Source: Ancylostoma caninum
Lineage: Eukaryota > Nematoda > Chromadorea > Rhabditida > Ancylostomatidae
Assembly: GCA_037903475.1 (NCBI GenBank)
Contig: JBAJFG010000560.1
Location: 434,001 to 498,000, forward strand
Direction: 5' to 3'
DNA length: 64,000 nucleotides
This document shows, piece after piece, positions 57,801 to 61,659 of the stretch (its first letter is position 1; each line of letters opens with the position of its first letter). The notes beneath the pieces were generated by a model that worked only from the letters and a program-made list of their open reading frames with translations, did no database searches and was not told where the DNA came from. The position numbers were made by a program, and so were the translations under genes.

Positions 57801-59289
57801 TGGGGTCTCAGCCGCTTTGGGGACCCAGATGGAAAATAAAATTGACAAAAATGCAAACTGTAATAATAAATTATAAATAAAAATTATATTAAAAATAATA
57901 ATAAAAATAAACAATAAAAAATAAACTAATACAAGATTTTTATTTGTATTGTAAAGTCATTTCGAAAATTGGACGACCCATTCTCAGTGGGGCCCCTCCC
58001 CTTCCCCCTCCCGCCCCTCCTCCTCCCCCTGCGTCCGCCACTGGCTTGCAGTGGAGCGCACTATTCGTACTCAACTGTCACTTCCTCAGGGTCACACCCA
58101 CAAGCTACCTTGCCTGTTTCTCCTACTTCGATCTCACCGAGAACCTGGAGGACATAATTGTTCACAACATTTGTGGTAGTAATGATAGGTACATCCGCTT
58201 CACAGCCTCGAGAAAATAATTGTTCCTTGCTGTGCATCTAGCCTAGCGGGGAGAACGAGAAAAACAGAAAACCTTGTCGCAACTAGGGGGGGGGGGTCGC
58301 CTCTTTAGCAATACCTACCGAAAAGTTCGCTCTCGAGATTTTGGAACATTTCGAGGATTTACCATAGTTTGAACAGCTCTCGCAACATATAAGCGGCGGA
58401 AACGCGTTACGTTCAAGTCCATCGCAAGTAAGAGTGCGTGCCAGCGTTCCATTCGAAAGAATTTGCGCGCTGGTAAATCATCTGATGGAGCGCACCGGCA
58501 TCGATCGAGATGACAACGGCCAATACCGAAATAAGAGGATCAACCATGCACTAAGACGAGACAACTCCAGGGCAGACAAAGACAGCAAAACTGACGAAGC
58601 AGTTTTGGGACTTGACTTGGTTAGGCAATGATATTTTTTTACAAGGAGATAACCTGATCTTTTACGGAGAAAACTTTCCAGCAGTGCGTAACTAATTATT
58701 TAGAATAACCAAGCATGAATTTTTTTCCAGTGGTGGTATAGCCAATTTCCTCAAATACTGATGGGTGTGGTAGGTGACCTAAGGAGCTGTACGACGTTGC
58801 GAGAGCACGATACCATTGAGGTAATGAGTTCTAATTTAGCGGACACCTGGCCAAAAGCGCGAGTCTATCTCAAGAAATTTTTTGATTATTGTATTAATGT
58901 TGGATTTTTTTTTGTTACCTACTTGGATTGCTTCGTGTGCTCTCATGATAATGACAGTCATCTCTCGACAAAATCTGATATGAAAGTATTTCACACAACT
59001 CGAGCAATCTAATCCCTGCGCCTTGTACAGTGAATTTTCCGGAGGACTCGACAATAAAATATACCTTCAAATGACAGAGCTGCTCATCAAACGGAAAATA
59101 AGTGATGTCCATCTTACAGCTTGCTCGAAGTATACCTGAAATTGTTTTATGAGGCTAAACTCTTCATATTTGTGTTCCACATCACATTACCTCATTGAAA
59201 GCAGCTCACCTGGAGGGACCCAATTAACTTCGCCTGTATTGTAAACAACTTCGTTAGATTTGAAGGTCGAATCAAAGTCTTCATTAGCG
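18783..59289 (-). CDS. Nicotinic acetylcholine receptor subunit gene, 12 exons found, partial at both ends
   Basis: Encodes one subunit of a pentameric Cys-loop, ligand-gated cation channel of nerve or muscle membrane. Twelve exons were assembled by eye. Every junction is GT-AG and phases agree throughout, giving about 1,171 coding bases (390 residues). Hallmarks in order are the loop B segment ending VNWVPPG, a Cys-loop with exactly 13 residues between cysteines, FGSWTYN, the loop C pair LCCPEPY (alpha-type), TM1 with FNIVLPS, TM2 beginning SEKIGYQTTILLS, the linker TPATSESVPLLG, TM3, LELLPKL and a basic amphipathic pre-TM4 helix. The TM2 signature suggests the nematode DEG-3 group (DEG-3, DES-2, ACR-23 relatives). 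That is recalled family knowledge, not a search. Missing are the signal peptide, N-terminal exons before position 59,289 and TM4 after 18,783. Introns are 52-105 bp, or 0.97, 1.5, 7.1, 11.6 and 17.7 kb. No in-frame stop is seen, so the gene is probably functional. Confidence 0.9.
18961..19125 (-). CDS. Receptor exon K: variable cytoplasmic loop
   Basis: 165 bp open stretch starting ELLRNGLEQLYLDRKVGDG (the split methionine lies before it) and ending STLSFADSEK. It is rich in charged residues and serine, like other nicotinic cytoplasmic loops. The acceptor is aataaacag; the donor gttttg is weak but the phase is right for exon L. Confidence 0.7.
19178..19280 (-). CDS. Receptor exon J: variable cytoplasmic loop
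   Basis: 103 bp between introns of 105 and 52 bp. It encodes a polar, variable stretch starting IERFGCGEASLAPHS and ending AILTNTT. There is no conserved motif here, as expected for the TM3-TM4 loop. Support comes from splice sites (ttttcag, gtaaac) and from the phase, which lets exon K continue without a stop. An earlier donor (gtgttt) would bring an in-frame stop. Confidence 0.7.
19386..19508 (-). CDS. Receptor exon I: start of cytoplasmic loop (LELLPKL)
   Basis: 123 bp, exactly 41 codons, acceptor tttcag and donor gtgagt. It begins FRCLFLELLPKLTFLTRPPR. Nicotinic subunits carry a closely similar 'r.vFLe.LPk.L.m.RP' just after TM3, so placement after exon H is secure despite the long intron. 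Confidence 0.85.
20095..20286 (+). other. Unrecognised open stretch in the receptor intron
   Basis: A plus-strand frame at about 20,099-20,250 reads IFGPNDTNHFDRTDFSHEHL then GIAPEDLYGLYDHHTS. It is polar and looks protein-like, with no stop, but I recognise no family. Other frames of the same segment are also open. It lies opposite to, and inside the 7.1-kb intron of, the receptor gene. Confidence 0.25.
20651..20960. mobile_element. hAT-like MITE (CAGTGGCGGACGC family), copy 1, right end eroded
   Basis: Begins cagtggcggacgcagaaag and ends with gcgtccgcca, lacking the final CTG. Interior: G-run, ggggacccagacggaaaat, an A/T-rich block and a C/G-rich palindrome (ctcgggggggg / ccccccgag). Same family as the clearer copies at 30,278 and 57,744. 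Confidence 0.75.
21764..22801 (+). pseudogene. RTE LINE endonuclease domain, 5' part of broken ORF
   Basis: 345-residue open frame. Motifs: IATLNVGTLTGR, LCAVQETRW (catalytic glutamate), FFSAYAPQTGC, VIIAGDLNGHVG (Asp/Asn pair), TTQMDYVLV and ASQHRPLICTM. In classical apurinic-type nucleases the last motif is S-D-H; here it is S-Q-H, also in the copy at 61,829-62,290, so it is a family trait. The frame shifts near 22,740, after which the true continuation (NVDETWQKVTDAVFATARSE) lies in another frame. Confidence 0.87.
23163..24488 (+). pseudogene. RTE LINE reverse transcriptase domain
   Basis: 441-residue open frame. Motifs: MKPGKATGPDDMAAELWK, then RPIRLLSHTMKIFERII, HLAFLDLEKAFDRVPHEVIW, VGVKQGSALSPLLF and the catalytic LLYADDVML. 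The C-terminal part has RWMGGFKQLDRICNQDIRQR. Family knowledge: RTE elements have one long ORF of about 1,000 residues, so this is its central piece. The methionine used for the open frame is not the original start. Confidence 0.9.
24446..24766 (+). pseudogene. RTE LINE ORF, 3' end in a shifted frame
   Basis: Continues the LINE protein after a frameshift near 24,475: ADKLREKRLRWFGHVLRADG, then a basic KRPKGRPKQRWLDTVHGD and an arginine-rich tail. The stop lies within the target-site duplication. Homologous to the minus-strand fragment at 15,724-16,032. Confidence 0.85.
24766..25630. other. Receptor intron, nothing further recognised
   Basis: Sequence between the LINE and a Tc1-like MITE. I see no exon of the receptor here and no repeat. 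Confidence 0.35.
25631..25880. mobile_element. Tc1-like palindromic MITE flanked by TA, copy 1
   Basis: 250 bp, starts cagtgaacggcaatggc and ends gccattgacgtccactg, with TA on both sides. CAGTG ends and TA target sites are typical of the Tc1 family. The interior is palindromic (gcggcctcgagaaggacg / gaggccgcgaa). Related copy at 50,154-50,424. Confidence 0.85.
26418..26495 (+). repeat. Short copy of the RTE LINE 5' leader
   Basis: About 78 bp identical or nearly identical to 21,724-21,801 (ggccggctgacgaacacccc through aagaaggctacggcgta). No other LINE sequence adjoins, so it is an isolated fragment. Confidence 0.85.
26622..26731 (-). CDS. Receptor exon H: TM3
   Basis: 110 bp with acceptor gctgttcag and donor gtaagg. 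The first codon completes the glycine of VPLLG. It encodes MFFSTLTLIVSVSTTFTITV then LHFRYRQPHNSRMSLM. This is a hydrophobic TM3 followed by the basic/polar start of the cytoplasmic loop. It ends in phase 0, matching exon I across a 7.1-kb intron that contains the intact-length LINE. Confidence 0.88.
26732..27704 (-). other. Receptor intron G-H (973 bp)
   Basis: Intron between TM2 and TM3 exons. It holds an open stretch at 27,326-27,523 on the minus strand (65 residues, starting MIDLQLALAVIDLGTY) with no family I recognise. It is not needed for the receptor frame. Confidence 0.45.
27705..27791 (-). CDS. Receptor exon G: TM2 pore helix and TM2-TM3 linker
   Basis: 87 bp after a 72-bp intron. 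It encodes QTTILLSLCFFVTIVSEM then TPATSESVPLL. By TM2 numbering the 9' leucine gate and the 20' glutamate are present. The linker TPATSESVPLLG is very typical of nicotinic subunits and, with the TM2 string, points to the DEG-3 group. The donor is gtatgt. Confidence 0.94.
27864..27979 (-). CDS. Receptor exon F: TM1 and start of TM2
   Basis: 116 bp. It encodes RRTIFYLFNIVLPSLVVSLM then TLVGFCLPAHDMSEKIGY. The TM1 proline (LPS) and the TM1-TM2 linker are typical. The TM2 entry has SEK in place of the usual GEK, keeping the glutamate of the intermediate charge ring that favours cations. It leaves in phase 1 at gtacgt. Confidence 0.93.
28049..28130 (-). CDS. Receptor exon E: loop C with vicinal cysteines, entry to TM1
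   Basis: 82 bp. It encodes APAIQETIYSLCCPEPY and then STVTFYMVL before the split arginine that starts the RRR motif. Adjacent cysteines in loop C define alpha-type nicotinic subunits and contact the agonist. The aromatic five residues downstream (Y of PEPY) is kept. The acceptor is attttcag, the donor gttaatc. Confidence 0.92.
28380..29214. other. Receptor intron D-E, part
   Basis: No supported feature. Contains a short gtgacg-rich patch near 28,880-28,940. Confidence 0.3.
29215..29562 (-). other. Unrecognised 115-residue open stretch in a receptor intron
   Basis: Frame with no stop, reading IKQIVLNGKQLKLDHALSAD, then FVIRSSTSGLLDNVECGNVA and DGICLDTYRFAGQDSG. The codon pattern looks protein-like on the same strand as the receptor, but no domain is recognised and it is 51 bp away from exon D. 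It could be a decayed transposase piece or an unrelated gene's exon. Confidence 0.3.
29613..29666 (-). CDS. Receptor exon D: GEW motif before loop C
   Basis: 54 bp with acceptor tattttcag and donor gtacgt. It reads STMDLSTYIPSGEWNLL; the flanking codons are split, and the phases match exons C and E. The 'nGEW.l' motif sits a few residues before loop C in nicotinic receptors. Intron sizes are 17.7 kb upstream and 1.5 kb downstream. Confidence 0.86.
29724..29796. repeat. Direct repeat, two units of about 36 bp
   Basis: The sequence aagagtgattgttttgttat plus atatgctag occurs twice in tandem, in receptor intron C-D. Confidence 0.85.
29800..30277. other. Receptor intron C-D, nothing recognised
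   Basis: A plus-strand 104-residue open frame (29,731-30,045) has no recognised domain. The rest is AT-rich intron sequence. Confidence 0.3.
30278..30845. mobile_element. hAT-like MITE, copy 2, interrupted by a SINE
   Basis: Starts aagtgccggacgcaggagtg and ends ccctgtccgccactg. The G-run, gtggacccagatgga and AT-rich blocks match copies at 20,651 and 57,744. The interior is split by a 290-bp SINE with its own 8-bp duplication, so the MITE is the older insertion. Confidence 0.8.
30413..30702 (-). mobile_element. tRNA-derived SINE nested in a MITE
   Basis: 290 bp between identical aatagaaa 8-mers (30,405-30,412 and 30,703-30,710). On the minus strand it begins ggcgcgtgttgcgcagtgg, whose ttgcgcagtgg fits a tRNA A box. 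About 40 bp later is ggttcgatcgc, fitting a B box (GGTTCGANNCC). These are internal RNA polymerase III promoter boxes. The head would give a tRNA-like 5' end, and the remaining 200 bp is unrelated body. Confidence 0.8.
30846..31320. other. Stretch without recognised gene
   Basis: Contains a small dispersed repeat around 31,140-31,220 (gcgtcag..ctgtgtctggccctatccttcat), also near 668 and 48,200. Nothing coding recognised. Confidence 0.4.
31320..33256 (+). mobile_element. Helentron-like non-autonomous element, copy 1 (60-bp array plus CTAG hairpin end)
   Basis: Three-part layout. (1) A 5' module, about 31,320-31,690, is weakly similar to 36,170-36,600 (aacaaagc..cgcaagg..cggcac). (2) A 60-bp minisatellite spans 31,980-32,830. 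(3) A 3' module of about 125 bp spans 33,130-33,256, beginning gagctcagttaatgatta and ending in the hairpin ctagcgtcccgatggggcgc plus tag, then T. Helitron-group elements end with a hairpin and CTRR, and the Helentron-associated type often carries central tandem repeats and ends CTAGT. Family assignment is inference; the layout is directly visible in three copies. Confidence 0.6.
31980..32830. repeat. Minisatellite, about 14 units of 58-60 bp
   Basis: Unit core: gggtccacggatggagaatg, ggtctgccgtgg, ccagtagtggggaaacgcca. Period is mostly 60, with some 56-59-bp units. Because 60 is a multiple of three, long open frames appear on both strands (for example 32,197-32,685 minus). These are not genes. 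Confidence 0.92.
33257..33850 (+). mobile_element. Second Helentron-like element directly abutting the first, with 115-bp repeats
   Basis: Starts right after the CTAGT of the preceding element with ctactatatctatatataaa, a sequence type that also starts the element at 46,201. About 33,440-33,830 holds three units of roughly 115 bp, each with gtttttcaccac, gctga, gatggcca, tttgcacggc and ttgatttattgattcta. A 3' end was not found. Confidence 0.5.
34390..35232 (-). pseudogene. Reverse transcriptase ORF of the second RTE clade
   Basis: 280 residues. Motifs: VIYKLFTRVILNRIHRT-like YKLFTRVILNRIHRT, EQAGFREGFNTIDHIHTV, LTFIDLKKAFDSVETEAV, VKRGVRQGDTVSPKLFSA and the catalytic HLRFADDIVLIA near residue 190. 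Compared with the family it lacks the thumb end, which continues in another frame toward 34,128. The 'YRP' segment before YKLFT is deleted. Confidence 0.87.
35184..35690 (-). pseudogene. LINE linker between endonuclease and reverse transcriptase
   Basis: 168-residue open frame with basic coiled-coil-like KEDLKERRAEVLAEAAEAGK, then MGKIIYDFYSDLFNSHVHLP and APGLDRIRPEHLKNL, the typical lead-in to an RTE reverse transcriptase. It overlaps the next frame by 49 bp through a frameshift. Confidence 0.82.
36272..36929. repeat. Recent 329-bp tandem duplication
   Basis: 36,272-36,600 is repeated at 36,601-36,929. Reading through, I noticed one difference (gtttccgagc versus gtttacgagc). The near identity implies a young duplication, or an assembly artefact. 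Confidence 0.9.
36949..38110. repeat. Minisatellite, about 12 regular 60-bp units then degenerate ones
   Basis: Unit core: gggtccaccgatggagaaag, ggcccgccgtggcccagtg, ctgtggggaacgccatgaca. Regular to about 37,680, then diverged to 38,110. Clearly related to the arrays at 31,980 and (reverse complement) 49,070. Long open frames over it, such as a 242-residue one on the minus strand, follow from the 60-bp period. Confidence 0.93.
38400..38830. repeat. Dispersed repeat also present at 40,797-41,103
   Basis: Both copies contain gctccaatgacag/at, ctgacaggtcc, aacaagtt, atttcagct, and end with taa/ta..gtgggtac. The second copy leads into the left inverted repeat of the MULE, so this may be a solo MULE end. 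Confidence 0.65.
39133..39205 (+). ncRNA. tRNA-like sequence (tRNA relic or SINE head)
   Basis: gcccatggcgcagcagttag resembles a tRNA 5' half with an A box, and ccgggttcgatcccaattc has a clear B box. The region between (ctataaaaacactactgtg) does not give a clean anticodon stem, and the 3' end does not pair well with the 5' end. Better seen as a relic or SINE head than as a working tRNA. Confidence 0.45.
39210..40555. other. Stretch without recognised gene
   Basis: No recognised coding region or structured repeat apart from scattered cgcgaca words (39,000-40,200), an enrichment I cannot explain. Confidence 0.3.
40561..40687. mobile_element. Small fold-back MITE
   Basis: About 127 bp. The left end ggcatccttcgtttttggg and right end caaaaacgaaggatgcc are inverted, and tggtcaaaaagtgg pairs with ccacttttgac toward the middle. 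No coding capacity; the target duplication is unclear. Confidence 0.75.
41430..44160 (+). pseudogene. MULE transposase with FLYWCH-like domain, inactivated
   Basis: Order: Ser/Thr/Pro-rich repeats (41,690-42,360, unit with ITSQSSSLLY), a FLYWCH-like part (RYSIPGGPLCYVYVYFRSNN..IFRCRGRMMNGKHVVAKVCG, 42,560-42,700), a linker (QKYQEVRKDPSYANQV, 42,890), and catalytic parts GLKVLVAGGIHKVLPKKL and AQLYTFHGVCNGAVE (43,330-43,440). Then come VILDFEIAAINAAKQTF (second acidic residue, 43,620) and ELRTANLAEAFHR (last glutamate, 44,040). Introns can be seen at about 43,261 and 43,441. Defects: a frameshift near 43,530 and TGG to TAG near 44,010. The expected FH of the zinc-binding region reads WH. Confidence 0.78.
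44161..45340. other. 3' part of the MULE interior
   Basis: Contains a possible transposase tail (RMRCSNLRANFRLRRLERVQ at 44,177) and then low-complexity, C/T-rich sequence (44,630-45,120). The plus-strand ORF with proline repeats at 44,558-44,770 is a composition effect. Confidence 0.4.
46201..47235 (+). mobile_element. Helentron-like element with 116-bp central repeats
   Basis: Starts near atatataaagtagaatgtat (46,201), followed by tgttccttatagaaatcgcg and gaaccgatcgggaccaaac. It carries about five 116-bp units (46,340-46,960) and ends cccgagcgaagccggatatg, then ccgtctagt. An 'agcgaagccgg...CTAGT' end is what I remember for Helentron-associated elements; treat as recalled knowledge. It ends 138 bp from receptor exon C. 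Confidence 0.65.
46340..46960. repeat. Tandem repeat, about five units of 116 bp
   Basis: Unit: atatcgatttatcgatttta, ttgatttttcgatatttttg, cccg, gtcggtagggacaggtctac, gggtttgtcaa, gaacacgaatatgataaccg, ttttgcacca. The last units are diverged. Related to the 115-bp units at 33,440-33,830. Confidence 0.88.
47373..47436 (-). CDS. Receptor exon C: FGSWTY segment after the Cys-loop
   Basis: 64-bp exon isolated between introns of 11.6 and 17.7 kb. It encodes FGSWTYNRNSLDLGIIMDSD E and leaves in phase 1. Nicotinic subunits almost always have '(K)FGSWTYd' directly after the Cys-loop, and this follows exon B in phase 0. The acceptor is tttgtag and the donor gtactt. A Helentron-like element ends 138 bp away at 47,235. 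Confidence 0.88.
47440..48340. other. Receptor intron B-C, non-coding
   Basis: No exon recognised. The minus-strand frame at 47,674-47,934 contains SSEWKIS but has no splice sites and is not the GEW exon, which is at 29,613. A dispersed repeat (gcgtcaaagctg..ccatccttcatc) lies at about 48,190-48,280. Confidence 0.4.
48348..49720 (-). mobile_element. Helentron-like non-autonomous element, copy 3, reversed
   Basis: The 3' module lies at 48,348-48,410 in reverse: A, then the hairpin ctagcgcccctacgggtcgc plus tag, then aaagtggggtggagcagcca, cttgagg. The diverged 60-bp array follows at 49,070-49,710, also reversed. The order and orientation match copies 1 and 2. The 5' module was not recognised. 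Confidence 0.58.
49070..49710. repeat. Diverged 60-bp minisatellite, reverse orientation
   Basis: Repeating ccacagcggacc, tcctctatc, gtgaacccgtat, cttctggcgttctcacac words. It is older and less regular than the arrays at 31,980 and 36,949. A 197-residue plus-strand ORF is a by-product of the period. Confidence 0.82.
50154..50424. mobile_element. Tc1-like palindromic MITE flanked by TA, copy 2
   Basis: 271 bp. Starts cagtggacggcaatggcggt and ends accggcattgccgtccactg, each next to TA. The two halves are largely complementary (gcggcctcgagaaggacg / cgtccttcccgaggccgc). Related copy at 25,631-25,880. Confidence 0.88.
51029..52193. mobile_element. Putative hAT-type element with CAGGGGTGTGCGGAA ends
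   Basis: 1,165 bp. Left end cagggatgtgcggaa and right end ttccgcacacccctg are inverted with one mismatch. Just inside each end is a block of about 85 bp (gtaaaacgtaaaacg .. ggccaaaaatgggcggaaaa), but these two blocks are in direct, not inverted, orientation. No 8-bp duplication seen and no transposase recognised. The two overlapping ORFs at 51,727-52,188 have no known domain. Confidence 0.5.
52429..52856. mobile_element. Palindromic MITE with GCGTCAAATTTGACGC ends, copy 2
   Basis: 428 bp. Starts tatggttgatgcgcgtcaaa and ends gtcaaatttgacgcgcatca plus accat. The inner part shared with copy 1 (443-640), such as aacattcgcatcctgcc and gatcagaacgcagtttgttc, is in the opposite sense. The right half has sequence that copy 1 lacks. 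Confidence 0.72.
53133..53212 (+). ncRNA. tRNA-like head in left fold-back arm
   Basis: ttggcagcgcatgcgag fits an A box region, and ggtttcgattcccggcgcct has a B box like a T-arm. The 5' end (ggactgg) does not pair with the 3' end (cgcctcc), so it is a SINE-type head or tRNA relic and not a usable tRNA. Confidence 0.5.
54187..54259 (-). ncRNA. tRNA-like head in right fold-back arm
   Basis: Minus-strand counterpart of 53,133-53,212: cttggcagcgtatgatag and ggtttcgattcccggcgcct. Diverged in the anticodon half. Same interpretation. Confidence 0.5.
54340..55300. other. Receptor intron B-C, nothing recognised
   Basis: Includes a C-run (54,395-54,410). No domain recognised in short ORFs on either strand. 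Confidence 0.3.
55317..55395. repeat. Pair of short palindromes around gcgcggctca
   Basis: gcgcggctcactggtgagcc and, 40 bp on, gcgcggctcaccggtgagcc are each near-perfect palindromes. They bracket acgcgaccaaaaaa. Possibly the ends of a small element. Confidence 0.6.
55400..56600. other. Receptor intron B-C, nothing recognised
   Basis: A small direct repeat (gaagttagtgaggct twice at 55,408-55,443) is present. Otherwise no supported feature. Confidence 0.3.
56602..57340. repeat. Large fold-back: two arms of about 340-370 bp, 32-bp loop
   Basis: The left arm 56,602-56,940 and right arm 56,973-57,340 are inverted copies, matching over their full length with small gaps (aaagtcct / aggacttt at the outer ends, gtggctgataacaggg / ccctgtcatcagccac at the loop). 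Both arms carry a g(t/c)ggtgagtg-type word that looks like a splice donor in opposite senses. Located in receptor intron B-C. Confidence 0.88.
57744..58043. mobile_element. hAT-like MITE, copy 3, with 8-bp target duplication
   Basis: 300 bp. Starts cagtggcggacgcag and ends ctgcgtccgccactg, a perfect 15-bp inverted repeat. Flanked by acttgcag (57,736-57,743) and gcttgcag (58,044-58,051), an 8-bp duplication with one change. The CAGTGG end and 8-bp duplication fit the hAT superfamily. Inside: G-run, gacccagatgg, AT-rich centre, C-run. Confidence 0.88.
58434..58631 (+). other. Unrecognised 65-residue open frame
   Basis: Reads ICALVNHLMERTGIDRDDNG, then polar residues to a stop. Antisense to the receptor and in its intron. 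No family recognised. Flanked by a G-run (58,286) and AT-rich sequence. Could be a remnant exon of a mobile element. Confidence 0.25.
59065..59135 (-). CDS. Receptor exon B: Cys-loop
   Basis: 71 bp, separated from exon A by a 74-bp intron. It encodes ILRASCKMDITYFPFDEQLC then HLK. The two cysteines have 13 residues between them, and the FPFDEQ core is the hallmark of the whole Cys-loop receptor family. It ends exactly on a codon at a gtatat donor. The intron that follows is 11.6 kb. Confidence 0.93.
59210..59289 (-). CDS. Receptor exon A: loop B region, ligand-binding domain
   Basis: 80 bp, entered in codon position 3 and left in phase 1. Its translation contains NEDFDSTFKSNEVVYNTGE followed by VNWVPP. 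Nicotinic subunits have an 'xxNxDxxF...G.v.WvPP' stretch here, just before the Cys-loop. The acceptor is attcag and the donor gtgagc. The preceding exon, expected to end in the YNS part of a 'PDIvLYNS' motif, was not found up to 64,000. It may lie outside the window. Confidence 0.88.
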
Positions 59290-59339
59290 CTGAATGGGAT
59301 TTTCAGATACATTTTTTTTCCAGAACTTTATTCAACAAC

Positions 59340-61380
59340 TTATTCAATCAACGATGTAGTTAGCCACCATTAGTGACTCACAATGAGTGGATAATTAATT
59401 TCTTAACCGCAGAACTTTCGAATACGCAGGTAAAGTCGAAAGGTTTGCTAGGACAAGACTGATCACAACCACGAAGTACTTATAGCTCTAGCATAATGCA
59501 ATGCGTCATTTCCATGTTAGATTTGGAGGCCGGAATACACTGTGCAGGATCAGACTCTTGGTGATTAAGGAAGACCTTTGCAGAACTCTCTGATCTCGTA
59601 GTCGTTGGTTTACGTATTGTGCCTCAACTCGCTTCGGCTATGATGATACATAATCAGTTCTCTTCGCTAGTCCTGGCACGAAATTCGTGCGTTTTTGTTT
59701 AGTAATGAAAGACATAAATTTTTCCGTCTGATTCTTACCTCTGCCCTTTTGCCTGAAATAGGCGCAATAACTTTAAAAAACTAGCACTGATATTTCAGTG
59801 ATTTTATCTTCAAAATTTCACTCATCCGAGTCTGGTGGAGACCCCTGCTTATTTCCCCCTTCCCGACTGTGTCTGTCTAAGTCTGCCACTGGTACACACC
59901 ACAGGGTGGCTGTTAGGTATGAATCGCCTTTTTTCAAATGCTAAAAAGAAAACGAGAAAGTAACGCTCACCTGCTTTTTGTGATAGTACGAATGGCTTCT
60001 ATAAATAGCATGAGAATTTTGGCCCACGTCCTTCCTCTCCTACACAAGTTATAAGGAGATTTCGTCATCGTGCTGTCATCGCCGACCACTGCGATTGCAT
60101 ACTATATGTCAGTGAATTTGCTTAATGCCCTGAGTTCCCTGCACCAGCGGATATTGTAGGGCAGCCAAGGGAGAAAGGCTATGCTGCCTCACTCCAGAAA
60201 CCAGGGAGATTTTGATCCATTCCCACCTCACGTTGACGTGGCTTCATCGAGAAGCGCATCGCCCATGACAGTTCGATCAGACTGAGTCGAGCTGCTTCCA
60301 ACTCGAACATCTCTTAGATACTCTTCAGAAGTCTGAGGAACTTCGCCTGTGACTTTGCAGTTATTGAAAGTTTTGAGAAAGCCCACTGTCAGATTGGGTG
60401 AATAGCGAACGTCTCGTAAAAAAAAATTTGGGAAAAAAGACCTTCCACTTCCGAAGGCTTCCAAAGGCTCGTTTCTATACGCGGAAAACTTTCCGCAGCT
60501 AGAGATGCTTCAATACTCAACCAACTCAACTACTGTCGCTGTTTCGCGGTACCGTGAAGAAGTGGATGATGAGCGAATGCGCTCCGTTTCTTGAGTCTAC
60601 CATGGTCTGGGACGATGTGACATCAGGAAGGTCTACTTCGCTATGTTTCGTGGTAAAATTGGGAAACTGACACCGGTTTTTATGAGGGAGCTATATCACA
60701 AGATTTACGTCCTTCATGGATCAGGAGGCACAGCTTCACACAGCCATTTACTCAACAAGATTGGGTCCCTGTCGGACTACAAAATCCACTTTAGCCTTCT
60801 GTGCTTCTGTGACTCTGACTTCCCCAATTCGTGAGGCTAGGACTTATGGCCTTCCTACACTTCGATTTCAACCTGCTTTGCTATTTTGCTTGGAACTCCT
60901 CAGAGGGTAAGATGTCTACTGCTAGCCACGAAAGCGCGAACTCCCTCGGTTCAACATTCAAGAGCAAGTAGAGTAAGACCGACGTTAACCTCTTGCGGCC
61001 AACTAAAGTTTTATTTGATGGGAGACTGAGGGCTTGCACTAAGGCCAAAGCAGACCACTTCGAGCAGCAGGTTACAATATGATAGCTAATGCCTGATTGA
61101 AACAGGTAGTAAATATCCCTCTCCGATATTATTTTCGATCTATACTTAACAGATACATATGGTGATATGGTGTAGATATTATGTCTCACGAAATCTCCTC
61201 AGTGGGATTATTTCACTAGCTGAACATGAATACCGTATCCATTTTTGTACCGTTATCCTTACTTAGTGTTTTACGATAGGGTTGCTGTAACTAAATGGAA
61301 ATACCGATTTTGGCAGAAAAAATGACAATGCAATGCAAATGGGTATTGTTCATTGTTGTTAACGTCTGAAAAGACTTCTG
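59340..61380. other. Upstream of receptor exon A; no exon or repeat recognised
   Basis: I looked on the minus strand for the loop A / loop D exon (a 'WkPDIvLYNs' type motif) and found none. Open frames at 60,228-60,464 and 60,881-61,189 have no recognised domain. Confidence 0.35.
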
Positions 61381-61401
61381 TCGGGGAAATCCTTCAATCG
61401 A

Positions 61402-61650
61402 ATGGGAAGCGCATGAGAGGCGAGTAGGGGCCGCCTCTAACAAATAAGTCCCTTGTCCACGGGGGGAATCCTTCTCCTCGTCATTCGAATGCCGGCGACA
61501 GGCTGTAGTGACAGGCCGGCTGACAAACACCCCATGTCACATCACATGGATCATGACGCCAAATGGATTTGAGAAGAATGCTACGGCATACGCGGGAATC
61601 GACACCCACTCGCGGGGCCCGGTGAGTGTGGAAAATAATATGCGGGTGTC
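61402..61650 (+). pseudogene. RTE LINE 5' leader fragment, forward
   Basis: Matches 21,622-21,872 of the LINE with high identity (gggaagcgcatgagaggcga, gtccacggggggaatccttc, cgcggggcccggtgagtgtg). It stops at 61,655, where a reversed LINE piece begins. Confidence 0.88.
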
Positions 61651-61659
61651 CTTGATGTC

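Noticed and set aside
58836..59112. Single-exon reading of MDITYFPFDEQLC as a free-standing ORF
   Set aside because: After HLK the frame runs into intron sequence (gtatat donor). Joining to exon C gives the conserved FGSWTY, so the ORF as such is not a protein.
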